The notes under the pieces were generated by a model. The model did not search any database and was not told the DNA's origin. It was given only the letters and a program-made list of their open reading frames with translations. A stretch of 64,000 bases of DNA from JBMYTN01 sp049604415 (GTDB lineage Bacteria > Pseudomonadota > Alphaproteobacteria > Rhodospirillales > Rhodospirillaceae). The stretch lies in the NCBI GenBank assembly GCA_049604415.1, contig JBMYTN010000019.1:12815-76814 (forward strand), written 5' to 3'. Of this stretch, positions 8,563 to 18,286 are shown piece by piece (position 1 is the stretch's first letter; the number at the start of each line of letters is the position of its first letter). A program made the position numbers and the translations under genes.

Positions 8563-9579
8563 ATGGCTGTTGCTGAGCAAAACCGGGATGAGGAGAGCCT
8601 GGACGACTCCAAAATGTCCCTGTTGGAGCATTTGGTGGAGCTGCGGACCCGCCTGCTTTGGTCCGTTGTGGTGTTCCTGGTCTCCTTTTTTGTCTGCTTT
8701 GCCGTCGCCCAACAGATTTACGATTTCCTGGTCCAGCCCCTGGCGGACATCATGGAACGGGTCGGTGGCTCGCGGCGGATGATCTACACCGCTTTGACCG
8801 AGGCCTTCTTCACTTATGTGAAGGTCGGGGCCTTTGGTGCAGCGGTGATTTCCTTTCCCGTGGTGGCCGCCCAAATGTGGATGTTTATCGCCCCGGGGCT
8901 GTATCGCCATGAGAAGCGGGCGTTTTTGCCGTTTTTGTTGGTCTCGCCAATGCTGTTCGCGCTTGGCGCGGCCATGGTCTATTACCTTGTCATGCCAATG
9001 GCTTGGGAATTCCTGCTCGGCTTCCAAACCACGCGGGAAGAAACCGTTCTTCCCATCGAGTTGGAAGCCAAGGTTGGTGAATATCTTGGCTTGGTGATGA
9101 AGCTGATCCTGGCCTTTGGCTTCGGTTTCCAAATGCCGGTGGCGTTGACCTTGATGGCCCGGGTTGGTCTTGTGACCTCAACCGGGCTGGCCTCGGCGCG
9201 AAAATACGCCATTGTTGCGGTGTTTGTGGCCGCCGCCATCATCACCCCGCCCGATGTGATCAGCCAATTGCTGCTCGCCGCGCCGATGGTGGTGCTCTAC
9301 GAAATCTCGATCATTTGTGCGCGGATCATGGAGCGCAAACGGGGCGAGGCCGAAGAGGATGATCTGGATGATGATCCGGACCCGACACCGCCAGCAAAAA
9401 CGACGGATGGATCTGGGGACGAGGCCAGTGCTGCGGCAGTGGCCACCGGTACCGATGTGGCGGCGAAACAGGATCCCGATCCGGAGTTGACCGCCGATAT
9501 CGCCAACGAAGCCTCAGTCTCCGATGCCCAAGAAGATGGCATGATCGACGAAACCGATTGGAACACGCCCAAAACCTGA
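8563..9579 (+). CDS. tatC: Sec-independent translocase subunit TatC
   Basis: A 338-residue TatC with six predicted membrane helices. MSLLEHLVELRTRLLWS near the N-terminus is the family signature and the signal-peptide binding site. The core ends near residue 255. About 80 further residues are highly acidic and Ala/Thr rich, longer than in E. coli TatC; such cytoplasmic tails occur in Rhodospirillales. A good RBS (GGAGAG) lies inside the end of tatB. Confidence 0.96.
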   Translation: MAVAEQNRDEESLDDSKMSLLEHLVELRTRLLWSVVVFLVSFFVCFAVAQQIYDFLVQPLADIMERVGGSRRMIYTALTEAFFTYVKVGAFGAAVISFPVVAAQMWMFIAPGLYRHEKRAFLPFLLVSPMLFALGAAMVYYLVMPMAWEFLLGFQTTREETVLPIELEAKVGEYLGLVMKLILAFGFGFQMPVALTLMARVGLVTSTGLASARKYAIVAVFVAAAIITPPDVISQLLLAAPMVVLYEISIICARIMERKRGEAEEDDLDDDPDPTPPAKTTDGSGDEASAAAVATGTDVAAKQDPDPELTADIANEASVSDAQEDGMIDETDWNTPKT

Positions 9580-9619
9580 ATGCGTCAGGACCTTTGGCGG
9601 GCTTTGGCCACAAAGGGTT

Positions 9620-10621
9620 CTAAAAACTGGTGTCGTCGTCGTCGCGGAGCTTTTTTCCCAGGGCGAACAGGGCCGCATCCACTTCAGAGAGGCTTTGGAA
9701 TTCCTCCCGGAAGGTGGCCGCGATTTCCGTATTCTCGCTGATCAGGGCCGTAAAGGTCTGATGGGACTCCAGGAACAGGGGCAGAGACTGGCTCTGGCGG
9801 GCATGGGCCATCATCAACAGCAAACCCCGGCCCAAGGCATGGCCATAGGGCCGCTTCTTGGTTTGTTTGCGATACAGCTGATCCAGGCTTTTCAAACAAT
9901 CAGCCGCCCGGGTCGGGCGGTCGGTGTTCAGCAGACGCTCGATCTCTAAGCGCAGCGCGTCCGCATGCAGATCTCGGCCCACGGCCCGATCCGGACCTTC
10001 GCGCTCAATGCGTTCGCAGACCGCGACCAACTGCTCCACGGTGTTGTCTCGCACCCCGCCATGGGTCATTTGGTCAACCAAGCCTGCGAGCAGAATAAAG
10101 GACCGGCGGATCATCGGGGTGTCGAGCCGACCATCCGGTTCGAGAATATGGCTCAAGGCTCGGGCCATGAAGGGCGGCGCATAGGGGTCATGGGTCAGGA
10201 CCCAGCCAGCAAACCGACCGGCCAAATGCCGAGGCGGCGACAGCGGCGGTGGTGCTTGTGGTTGCTCTGGTGCTTGTTTTGAAGCGCTGTTTTGAGGCGT
10301 TTTTGTCGGCGTAGCCTTGTCGAGCGCGGCGATCCGCTCCGGGCTGTCTGCAGCCAGCCATCCGCTCCATGCCTGCAGCCCGGCCGTATCGCGGATTTCC
10401 GCATCTTCCACAATCCGCAGGCCAATGGTCAGCAGTCCACCCACACGCTCATGGGCGCGATCCAGATCTTCCAGCACGGCGGTTGGGGCAAAGAGGCGAC
10501 GGAAAAAGCTTTGGAGGCCGCTGTCTTCCGCTTGAACAGGGGACAGAGCCGCGATCCGTTCCGATAACGCGTTCGACTCTAACGAGTAGAAATCGGAAAT
10601 ATAACGGCTAAGGTCAAGCAT
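9620..10621 (-). CDS. protein of unknown function, helical
   Basis: A 333-residue soluble protein that I do not recognise. It has no signal peptide and no membrane helix. Residues ~1-100 look alpha-helical. A Pro/Gln-rich linker occupies ~105-130. The C-terminal half is helical and repeat-like, with a Leu-rich pattern that could be TPR/HEAT-like, though no clear repeat can be assigned by eye. It ends in an acidic DDDD stretch. It is convergent with tatC and divergent from serS. Codon use resembles its neighbours, so it is probably a native, lineage-specific gene. Confidence 0.7.
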   Translation of the reverse strand: MLDLSRYISDFYSLESNALSERIAALSPVQAEDSGLQSFFRRLFAPTAVLEDLDRAHERVGGLLTIGLRIVEDAEIRDTAGLQAWSGWLAADSPERIAALDKATPTKTPQNSASKQAPEQPQAPPPLSPPRHLAGRFAGWVLTHDPYAPPFMARALSHILEPDGRLDTPMIRRSFILLAGLVDQMTHGGVRDNTVEQLVAVCERIEREGPDRAVGRDLHADALRLEIERLLNTDRPTRAADCLKSLDQLYRKQTKKRPYGHALGRGLLLMMAHARQSQSLPLFLESHQTFTALISENTEIAATFREEFQSLSEVDAALFALGKKLRDDDDTSF

Positions 10622-10764
10622 GGCGCATTATGCCCGGCGGGACCTGCTCTGGTCAAATGACCTTTCCGCATGGTAGGACACGCCCCGGCGGGTGCCTCAA
10701 ACATGAGGTATCGGCCTGTTGATATTCGTTCTCTCTACTCTACCCCTCGTTGGTTGGACCTCCC

Positions 10765-12060
10765 ATGCATGACCTGAAGTCTCTGCGCGAAGACCCCGCA
10801 GCCTTTGACGCGGCTTTGGCCCGTCGCGGCCTGGATCCCTTAGCGGATCAAATCCTTGAGTCCGATGCCAAGCGCCGCGCCATGCAAACGCGGCTTGATG
10901 AATTGCGCAATCGGCGCAAAACGGCGTCCAAGGAGATCGGCAAAGCCAAGGGCTCCGGGGACAATGTGGCCGCTGAGGCTCTAATGGCGGAGGTCGCCGG
11001 GTTGAAGGATGAGATTCCGGCCCTGGAAGCCGAAGAAAAGGTTTTGGGGGCGCAGGTCGAGTCCTGGCTGACGGGCCTGCCGAACCGGTTGGATGCGGAT
11101 GTCCCCCCGGGCAAGGATGAAGACGACAATATCGAGCTGCGTCAGGTTGGTACGCCAAAAAGCTTCGATTTTGCCGCCAAACGGCATTTTGAGCTCGGTG
11201 AAGGCCTTGGCTTGATGGATTTTGACCGGGCGGCAAAGCTGTCTGGGGCGCGGTTTGTGGTCCTGAAGGGGGCTTTGGCCCGTCTGGAGCGGGCTTTGGG
11301 TCAATATATGCTCGATCTGCATACGGGCAGCCATGGCTATGAGGAAACCCAAACCCCGGTGATCGTGCGCTCGCCAGCCCTGTTTGGCACCGGCCAATTG
11401 CCCAAATTTGAAGAGGATCTGTTTCGTCTGTCCGAAGACTTTTGGCTGATCCCGACCGCTGAAGTCACCTTGACCAATCTGGTGGCCGGCGAGATTGTCG
11501 ACGAAGCGTCCTTACCCCGGCGTTTGACCGCTTTCACCCAGTGCTTCCGCTCCGAGGCTGGTGCGGCGGGCAAGGACACCCGGGGCATGATCCGCCAACA
11601 CCAATTCGAAAAGGTTGAGCTGGTCAGCGTCGTCCATCCCGAGGAGTCCGAAGCTGAGCATCAGCGGATGACGGGATGTGCCGAAGCGGTCCTACAAGGG
11701 CTCGGCTTGGCCTATCGGGTGATGATGCTGTCTTCCGGGGATACCGGCTTTTCGGCCCGTAAGACCTATGACCTGGAGGTCTGGTTGCCCGGGGAGGGCC
11801 GCTATCGGGAGATTTCCTCCTGTTCCAATACGGGGGATTTCCAGGCCCGGCGGATGAATGCCCGATTCCGGTCCCAGGATGGCGGTGCGCCGCGCTTTGT
11901 CCATACCTTGAACGGCTCCGGGGTTGCCGTGGGCCGGGCATTGATCGCGGTGCTCGAGACTTATCAGGATGCCTCCGGCGGCATTTCGGTGCCCGAGGTT
12001 CTCAAACCCTATATGGGCGGCCTGGATTACATTGCGCCCCTCCGTGCCAGCGAAGGATAA
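10765..12060 (+). CDS. serS: seryl-tRNA synthetase
   Basis: A class II synthetase of 431 residues that charges tRNA-Ser and tRNA-Sec. The N-terminal antiparallel coiled-coil arm spans ~30-100. Motif 2 is seen as TQCFRSEAGAAGKDTRGMIR, and motif 3 near the C-terminus as GSGVAVGRALIAVLE. The ATG at 10765 (MHDLKSLRED) is chosen over a TTG five codons upstream because this start matches the family. It stands 7 bp before surE, suggesting an operon serS-surE-pcm-nlpD. Confidence 0.97.
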   Translation: MHDLKSLREDPAAFDAALARRGLDPLADQILESDAKRRAMQTRLDELRNRRKTASKEIGKAKGSGDNVAAEALMAEVAGLKDEIPALEAEEKVLGAQVESWLTGLPNRLDADVPPGKDEDDNIELRQVGTPKSFDFAAKRHFELGEGLGLMDFDRAAKLSGARFVVLKGALARLERALGQYMLDLHTGSHGYEETQTPVIVRSPALFGTGQLPKFEEDLFRLSEDFWLIPTAEVTLTNLVAGEIVDEASLPRRLTAFTQCFRSEAGAAGKDTRGMIRQHQFEKVELVSVVHPEESEAEHQRMTGCAEAVLQGLGLAYRVMMLSSGDTGFSARKTYDLEVWLPGEGRYREISSCSNTGDFQARRMNARFRSQDGGAPRFVHTLNGSGVAVGRALIAVLETYQDASGGISVPEVLKPYMGGLDYIAPLRASEG

Positions 12061-12067
12061 GGTCCTG

Positions 12068-12853
12068 ATGTATGCACCTCTGACCGACCTGTCTCAGGCT
12101 CGGATCCTGGTTTCCAATGATGATGGCATTGATGCGCCCGGCATTGCCTTGCTGGAGCGTATCGCCCGAACCTTGTCCGATGATGTTTGGGTGGTTGCGC
12201 CGGAAACCGAGCAAAGCGGGGCAGGGCATGCGCTGACCCTGCACCATCCTTTGCGCTTTCGGCAGCTGGGGGACAAGCGCTTTTCTGTCACCGGCACCCC
12301 GACCGACTGTGTAATGTTGGCGGTCAATCATTTCATGGCCAAAGCCGGACGGCCGGATCTGATCCTGTCGGGCATCAATCGCGGCGGCAATCTGGGCGAT
12401 GACATCATTTATTCCGGCACGGTCGCAGCGGCCATGGAAGGCACCTTGTTCGAGCTCCGGGCCATTGCACTGTCCCAGGTGATGGAGGAAGGCCTGCCTG
12501 CGCTCGACTGGTCCCCAGCCGAAGCCATGGCCGAGCAGGTTATTCGGCGGGCCTGTGCCTGTGCCTGGCCGAAAAATGTCATGGTCAATGTGAATTTCCC
12601 GGCCAAGCCACCAGCTGAGATCCTGCCGCCGGAAGTCACCCATCAAGGCTGCCGAAAACTGGGTGATGAGATCATTTTGCGCAGCGATCCTAGGGATCGG
12701 CCCTATCTTTGGATCGGTCCGAAACGGGCCGAGGAACCGAATATCGCGGGCTCTGATCTGGAAGCGGTGACTCGCGGCGCGGTCTCGATTACGCCGTTGA
12801 CGGTTGATTTGACGTCTCGCCAGACCATGTCCGATCTGTCCAAGGTATTCTAG
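12068..12853 (+). CDS. surE: 5'/3'-nucleotidase SurE
   Basis: A 261-residue nucleoside monophosphate phosphatase. The metal-site motif ILVSNDDGIDAPGI at the N-terminus, SGINRGGNLGDDIIYSGTV in the middle and the pairing with pcm identify it. An in-frame extension exists upstream inside serS, but the ATG at 12068, directly before the conserved strand, is the likely start. In proteobacteria surE, pcm and nlpD form a stress-survival cluster; that order is intact here. Confidence 0.96.
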   Translation: MYAPLTDLSQARILVSNDDGIDAPGIALLERIARTLSDDVWVVAPETEQSGAGHALTLHHPLRFRQLGDKRFSVTGTPTDCVMLAVNHFMAKAGRPDLILSGINRGGNLGDDIIYSGTVAAAMEGTLFELRAIALSQVMEEGLPALDWSPAEAMAEQVIRRACACAWPKNVMVNVNFPAKPPAEILPPEVTHQGCRKLGDEIILRSDPRDRPYLWIGPKRAEEPNIAGSDLEAVTRGAVSITPLTVDLTSRQTMSDLSKVF

Positions 12854-12867
12854 CAGAGGTCCCTGGC

Positions 12868-13572
12868 GTGCCCGGCCCCGTTGACACCTTCCGCCCCGGT
12901 GATCTCCACACCGACGAACCGGCGCTGTCCTTTCAGGAGCGCAAGGCCCGGATGGTGTTTGAATTGCGCCAGGCCGGGGTGACCGATCAAACGGTGCTGA
13001 ATGCCATTGAACGCACGCCCCGGGATATGTTTGTCAGTGATGCCTTCCAGGCCCAGGCCTATGAAAATCACCCACTGCCGATAGATTGCGGCCAAACCAT
13101 CAGCCAGCCGCTGGTGGTGGGATTGATGACTCAAGCCCTGATCCCCGACCCATCGATCAAAGTGTTGGAGATCGGCACCGGGTCAGGCTACCAGACGGCG
13201 GTTTTGGCCCAGCTGTTCCGCCGGGTCTATACCATCGAACGCCATGCACCGCTGCTGCGCCTGGCGGAAAGCCGCTTTCGCACGATGCAGCTTCGTACGG
13301 TGGTCACCCTCCAAGGCGATGGCCATAAGGGCTGGCCGGAACAAGCCCCCTTTGATCGGATCCTGGTAACAGCGGCAGCGGCGGATATCCCCCGGGTCTT
13401 GGTGGACCAATTGTCGCCGGACGGCCTGATGGTTTTGCCGGTCGGACCCGATGGTGGCGATCAGGAGGTGGTTCGGGTGCAAAAACGACCGACTCATATT
13501 CGTACCGAGCGGCTGTTTCCGGTCCGCTTTGTGCCCATGGTCGAAGGGCTGCCGCGCAAAGAGCCAGGCTGA
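12868..13572 (+). CDS. pcm: protein-L-isoaspartate O-methyltransferase
   Basis: A 234-residue SAM-dependent methyltransferase that starts repair of isoaspartyl residues in damaged proteins. Motif I is seen as VLEIGTGSGYQTAVLAQL; the substrate loop NHPLPIDCGQTISQP is typical of PCMT. It starts with GTG 14 bp after surE. The N-terminal ~25 residues are an extension relative to E. coli Pcm. Confidence 0.95.
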   Translation: MPGPVDTFRPGDLHTDEPALSFQERKARMVFELRQAGVTDQTVLNAIERTPRDMFVSDAFQAQAYENHPLPIDCGQTISQPLVVGLMTQALIPDPSIKVLEIGTGSGYQTAVLAQLFRRVYTIERHAPLLRLAESRFRTMQLRTVVTLQGDGHKGWPEQAPFDRILVTAAAADIPRVLVDQLSPDGLMVLPVGPDGGDQEVVRVQKRPTHIRTERLFPVRFVPMVEGLPRKEPG

Positions 13573-13643
13573 GCAGTCAATCTTGGGCAATACCCAAGAC
13601 ACAGTGGGTGCATCATGTCGTTTGCGCAGGTATAGTGGTGCTC

Positions 13644-14819
13644 ATGACAAATCACGCCCGCCGTTCTGCCTTTTTGCCGACCATAGTGATGCTGATCCTT
13701 GCCGCTGTTTTGGCCGGTTGTGGGGGCGGTCGTTCCTCGGTGGGACAATCCGGCCTGCCCGCAACCCATGTGGTTCAGCCTGGGGAGTCAGTTTACCGCA
13801 TCGCCAAATTTTATGGCGTCTCCCAGCGTGACATCATCACCCTGAATAATTTGCGCGCGCCCTTTATCCTGCAGCCAGGGCAGGAGCTCCGCCTGCCCGC
13901 CGGACGAGTCCACGTGGTGCGCAGCGGCGACACCCTCTCGGGCATTGGCGCGCGCTATGGGGTGTCGACGGCAACCCTGGCGACGATCAACGGCATTCAA
14001 AACCCGGACTATATCCAGATTGGGCAACGCGTGCGCCTTGCCGGAGAGCCGGTCACCACCGCCAATCGCGGTGGTTCAAGGCCTACAGCGCCGCCACCCC
14101 AGCCACGCTCCCAAACCGCTGAGCGTCCGGATCCGGTGGCGTCTGGCCCAGTCGCTTCAGAACCCGGCACCAAACCAGGATCGGTTTTGATTGTGGGCGG
14201 GGGCGAACAGGAGCAGGCTCCACCACCGGGGTCGGCCAACAAGCCCCCGGCGCAAAGGGATCAGTCTGGATCGCAGGCTCCGCAACCCGCCCAAGACCGG
14301 ATGGCCCAAGATCGGATGGGCCAAGGAGAGACGACGCAGCAGCAGACGACGTCCTCAACACAGTCTTCGGCACCGCCGCCACCGCCACCGGCGAAAACAC
14401 CGGCACCACCGCCCCGGACCGGACAGTTTTCCTGGCCGGTGGGTGGGGGCCAAGTGATCGCTCGCTTTGGGGAAACCGGGGAAGGGCGGCGCAATGATGG
14501 GATCAATATCGCTGCCGGTGCAGGGGATCCGGTCTATGCCTCAGAGAGTGGCGTGATTGCCTATTCCAGCAATGGGATCAGGGGGTTCGGCAATCTTATT
14601 CTGATCCAACATGCGGATGATTACATCACCGCCTATGCCCATAATCAGGACTTGCTGGTCAAGCGTGGCGATCGGGTCAACCGGGGCGATGTGATTGGCC
14701 GGGTTGGACAGACCGGCAGCGTGGCCCGGCCCCAACTGCATTTTGAGATCCGCAAAGGCGGTAAGCCGCAGGACCCGATGCGCTATTTGGGCAGTGGCCC
14801 GGTGGTGGCCGCTCGATAA
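13644..14819 (+). CDS. nlpD: NlpD-like lipoprotein: two LysM domains and degenerate LytM/M23 domain
   Basis: A 391-residue outer-membrane-type lipoprotein. The lipobox LAGC places the lipidated Cys at residue 26. Two LysM peptidoglycan-binding domains follow (~41-86 and ~91-135), then a Pro/Gln/Ala-rich linker, then an M23 domain (~265-385). Zinc ligands are degenerate: the usual HxxxD start reads NDGIN and the HxH motif reads QLHF. This is the pattern of NlpD/EnvC-type activators, which switch on cell-wall amidases at division rather than cut glycan or peptide themselves. The place after pcm is the classical nlpD position. The ATG at 13644 is preferred because the signal peptide begins there. 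Confidence 0.9.
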   Translation: MTNHARRSAFLPTIVMLILAAVLAGCGGGRSSVGQSGLPATHVVQPGESVYRIAKFYGVSQRDIITLNNLRAPFILQPGQELRLPAGRVHVVRSGDTLSGIGARYGVSTATLATINGIQNPDYIQIGQRVRLAGEPVTTANRGGSRPTAPPPQPRSQTAERPDPVASGPVASEPGTKPGSVLIVGGGEQEQAPPPGSANKPPAQRDQSGSQAPQPAQDRMAQDRMGQGETTQQQTTSSTQSSAPPPPPPAKTPAPPPRTGQFSWPVGGGQVIARFGETGEGRRNDGINIAAGAGDPVYASESGVIAYSSNGIRGFGNLILIQHADDYITAYAHNQDLLVKRGDRVNRGDVIGRVGQTGSVARPQLHFEIRKGGKPQDPMRYLGSGPVVAAR

Positions 14820-14876
14820 GCCCAAGCCAAAGGGTAGGCTCCGCCCGTGCTCAGTGTGGGCAGAATAAAACCAACC

Positions 14877-16835
14877 CTAATGCGCCATGGTCATCAGGGC
14901 TTCTTGCAGGATTTCCTCTTCCCCGGCCTGCAGGTCAAATTGGACCCGCAGCATATGGCCATCATCGCTGATGACGTGGAAATTAATGTCACGGTGAATG
15001 CCATCAATTCTCAGATAGCCTTTGGTGCCTTCGGAGAAGGGCTCGTGGATGTCACCATCCAGCTCTTGAGTATCGGCGGTTCGTGCACCACCCAGCGACA
15101 AATCATGCACCAGGACATGCAATTTATCGCGGCCAATGGTCAAAGTACCGTCCCGATCCATAACGGAAACCCGTTGATGCTGGCGTCGGTTGACCTCGGC
15201 CGTGCTGGTCCGCACCGCTTTGACCAGGACATTCTTGAGGTCTGTGATAGCGCCCGCGACTTGGTCGGCAGTTTGGCGCATATGTTCCGCAGCACTACCG
15301 GTTTCTTCGGCCTCTTGCGCCACAGCCCCGATGTCCCGGGACACCTCCGTGGCCGCCCGCGAGGTTTCGGACACCGAGCCGGAGATTTCCTGGGTTGACG
15401 CCGCCTGCAATTCCACCGCTTGCACAATGCTGCGGGCGGTCTCATCGATGCCTTGGATTACCGTGGCCATGGAGTCGACGGAATGGACCGCCTGATCGGT
15501 GGTGGTTTTGATCTCTGAGAGGATACGGATGATTTCCTCAGTGGCCTTGGCGGTTTGATTGGCCAAGGCTTTTACTTCTCCGGCGACCACGGCAAAGCCT
15601 TTGCCCGCATCCCCGGCACGGGCGGCCTCGATGGTGGCGTTTAGGGCCAGCAGGTTGGTTTGCTCGGCAATGGTGGAAATTAAGGATGCCATATCGTCAA
15701 TGCGGCTGACCTGATCAGCCAGGGAGCCGATGACATGGGTGGCTTCCGAGCCTTTGGCGACCGCGTCCCCGGTTACCCGGCAGCTTTCTTCCGCCTTGGA
15801 GGCGATATCACCAATGGAGTCCGAAAGGGATCCGGTCGCATTGGCCACCACTTCCGCCGTGCTGAGCGAACGCTGCGCAGTGTCGGAGACCTGCTGGGCA
15901 TTGGCTTTCATCTGCAAGGCATTGGAGGCCATGGCCTGGGCATGGTCGCATAAGTCATTGGAATATTCTGCGACTTGGTCCACAGCGGCGCGGGTCTGCT
16001 CTTCCACTTGGGCGGCCATGTTTTCCAAGGCTTCTTGGCGGTCGGCATCCACGCGGGCGCGGATCCGCTCTTGTTCGGCCTCCAGTTCGATATGGTCCAG
16101 ACCCTTATGGCGGAACACTTCCAAGGCATCGGCCATATGGCCGATCTCGTCATCGCGCCCAACCCCGGGGATATGGACGGAAAAATCCCGACCGGACATG
16201 GCGACCATGGCGGTCTTGAGCCCATCCAAGGGCTTGGTGACCAGGAAACGCAGCGCGACCAAACTCAGGCCAGCGACCACAATGGTGGCGATGGTGGCAA
16301 TGGCAAACAGCCAGAACACCCGGTCGGAGGTTTCTTCGAAGGTCAGGATCCCAGTGCCCACGCTATCAATGCTGGTGTTCCCGGCGATGGAGGCAGCAAA
16401 CGCCACTTCTTCCACGGCTTCTTCAAGCGGTTCCCAGTTTTCTTCACTCGGCACCTCCTGATAGAGGGCGAGCGTTTTGCTGAATAGGTCCAAAGCGCTT
16501 AAGAGGCTTTGGAGACCCATCTCTTCCGCTGAATCGCGGATTTCGCTGTCATAGTCTTCCGCATTGCTCAAAATATGGTCGATCAGCGCCGTATCGTTGT
16601 TTGCATGGGCGTCTGGCAACATCGGAATGATCGCTTCTAGCCGCGCGGCGCTGCGTTCCAGGGGCAGGACATAGGACAGGAGGATATCGGCCGCAACCTG
16701 GCTGTCCTCAACCGCTTGTTCCTGTTGCTCTTTGATAAAGACATTGTCGATGAAGGCGATGACGAGAACCAGAACGACCAAAAAGAAAGCCAAAGTGACT
16801 TTTAAGGGAATGGGCAGGTCTCTGAGCAAACGCAT
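14877..16835 (-). CDS. methyl-accepting chemotaxis protein with C-terminal PilZ domain
   Basis: A 652-residue chemoreceptor. Membrane helices lie at ~13-31 and ~186-206, bracketing a ~150-residue periplasmic sensor without a recognisable Cache domain (perhaps a helical bundle). A HAMP domain follows (~207-260), then the signalling domain with the hairpin tip TNLLALNATIEAARAGDAGK. The last ~100 residues are a PilZ domain: the RxxxR motif is R551-R555 and the D/NxSxxG motif is D578-S580-G583, both intact. The receptor should therefore bind cyclic di-GMP, linking second-messenger level to CheA activity. Similar MCP-PilZ fusions are known in Azospirillum. It is encoded alone, convergent with nlpD. 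Confidence 0.93.
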   Translation of the reverse strand: MRLLRDLPIPLKVTLAFFLVVLVLVIAFIDNVFIKEQQEQAVEDSQVAADILLSYVLPLERSAARLEAIIPMLPDAHANNDTALIDHILSNAEDYDSEIRDSAEEMGLQSLLSALDLFSKTLALYQEVPSEENWEPLEEAVEEVAFAASIAGNTSIDSVGTGILTFEETSDRVFWLFAIATIATIVVAGLSLVALRFLVTKPLDGLKTAMVAMSGRDFSVHIPGVGRDDEIGHMADALEVFRHKGLDHIELEAEQERIRARVDADRQEALENMAAQVEEQTRAAVDQVAEYSNDLCDHAQAMASNALQMKANAQQVSDTAQRSLSTAEVVANATGSLSDSIGDIASKAEESCRVTGDAVAKGSEATHVIGSLADQVSRIDDMASLISTIAEQTNLLALNATIEAARAGDAGKGFAVVAGEVKALANQTAKATEEIIRILSEIKTTTDQAVHSVDSMATVIQGIDETARSIVQAVELQAASTQEISGSVSETSRAATEVSRDIGAVAQEAEETGSAAEHMRQTADQVAGAITDLKNVLVKAVRTSTAEVNRRQHQRVSVMDRDGTLTIGRDKLHVLVHDLSLGGARTADTQELDGDIHEPFSEGTKGYLRIDGIHRDINFHVISDDGHMLRVQFDLQAGEEEILQEALMTMAH

Positions 16836-17115
16836 GAGGAAGTCCCCGTCGGTCCGGACAATGCTGTAACTTTAAGGCTTTATAGCGATCCAAAGAGCCC
16901 GTTCCAGCGTTAATGCGTCTCACCCCAAAGGAATTGTCAGCAATGTTGACTTTAGGGTGATTTGCCTTTCCTGGAGCGCAGCCTTAAGGGGAAGATCGCC
17001 CCCATCAAGAGGCGATCATTATGGAATTCATCGCTCTTGAAATGCCAAGGCGGAATGGACTTGGAGTAGAGTCTTTTTTCCACACTCCGAGACAGTGCTA
17101 TTGGAGACAGAGGTT

Positions 17116-18027
17116 TTATATGCCGAGGGTTTTGCCTTCCCGACCGGCGACCTCTTGGATGAATTGCCAAGCGGTTCGGCCTGAGCGACTGCCTCGGGTC
17201 ACGGACCACTCAATGGCCTGGGCTTTGAGGCTTTCCGGGGGTGTTGAAAGCTGGAAATGGCCCGCATAGCCCAGAATAATGGCGAAGAAGGTCTCCTGAT
17301 CCATATTGTGGAACCCCAGCCAGAGGCCAAAACGGTCCGACAGGCTGACTTTTTCCTCAACCGCTTCCCCAGCATGGATTGCGGTGGAGCGTTCGTTTTC
17401 GATCATCTCTCGGGCCAGCAAATGGCGTCGGTTGGAGGTGGCATAGAACACCACCGTGCTCGGACGGCCCTCAATGCCACCCTCCAGCACCGCTTTTAAG
17501 GATTTGTAGCTGCTGTCCTGGCCGTCAAAGGACAGATCGTCGCAAAACAGGACGCAGCGCCGGTCTGACGACCGCAGGACATTGAGCAACTGTGGCAAAG
17601 TCGGGATATCCTCCCGGTGGATCTCCACCAAGGCGGGGGCGGGCGTATTTTCCTGGCGCATCTGGGCCGCGACAGCGCCGTGAACCGCCTTGATCAAAGC
17701 GCTTTTGCCGGTCCCTCTGGCCCCCCAGAGCAGCGCATTGTTGGCGGGCAGACCTTTGGCAAAGCGTAGGGTGTTGTCCAGAAGGGTGTCCCGTTGCCGC
17801 TCTACCCCTTTGAGCAGGGAGAGTGCCAGACGGTTGATCTCTGCGACCGGCTGCAAGGCGGCCTGTTCACCGTCCCTGTGCCAGACAAAACCGTCGGCAG
17901 CCCAGAGGTCTGCGGCTGAGGAGGTCGTCGAGGGGGCAAGCCGCTCCAAGGCCGCCGCGATCCGCGACAAGGTCGGCAGCAGGGCACTCAAAGGCTGGTC
18001 AGAAGAGTCCATCGGAGGCGCGGTCAT
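17116..18027 (-). CDS. DUF815-family P-loop ATPase
   Basis: A 303-residue AAA-type ATPase. Walker A is seen as GARGTGKSAL and Walker B as CVLFCDDLSF; the region FYATSNRRHLL is a typical sensor-1 stretch for DUF815. Members are widespread in proteobacteria and their cellular role is not established. The ATG at 18027 is chosen over a TTG four codons earlier. The gene is divergent from yajC across a 260-bp gap that should hold both promoters. Confidence 0.88.
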   Translation of the reverse strand: MTAPPMDSSDQPLSALLPTLSRIAAALERLAPSTTSSAADLWAADGFVWHRDGEQAALQPVAEINRLALSLLKGVERQRDTLLDNTLRFAKGLPANNALLWGARGTGKSALIKAVHGAVAAQMRQENTPAPALVEIHREDIPTLPQLLNVLRSSDRRCVLFCDDLSFDGQDSSYKSLKAVLEGGIEGRPSTVVFYATSNRRHLLAREMIENERSTAIHAGEAVEEKVSLSDRFGLWLGFHNMDQETFFAIILGYAGHFQLSTPPESLKAQAIEWSVTRGSRSGRTAWQFIQEVAGREGKTLGI

Positions 18028-18286
18028 GGAGTATTCCAAGCTTTGGGTAGGGAAGGGGGCGTTTGGCCGGAACCATAATGGTGCGGTGCTCCGCCCATCA
18101 AGATCCTGTTCGCGCGCTCAGAAATCAATTTTCAGGAGCACCGGACACGGGCATCGACAGGGAGCACATCGCTCACTATTTGCATCAGAGCAACCCCCCG
18201 GCTATAGTCCGGCTCCCAAATCGCGCTCCCCTGTGCCGGTCTGATCCTGGCCGGGGCCGCACCCTCCACATGTAACGAGGACTCCG

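Noticed and set aside
14847..15398. 183-codon plus-strand ORF opposite the chemoreceptor C-terminus
   Set aside because: The minus-strand frame carries the intact PilZ and signalling motifs, so this is an antisense shadow.
16836..16885. Sigma28-type flagellar promoter for the chemoreceptor
   Set aside because: On the minus strand TAAAGTTA is followed by CCGACG, but the spacing is about 13-14 and the -10 part is poor, so I do not list it as a site.
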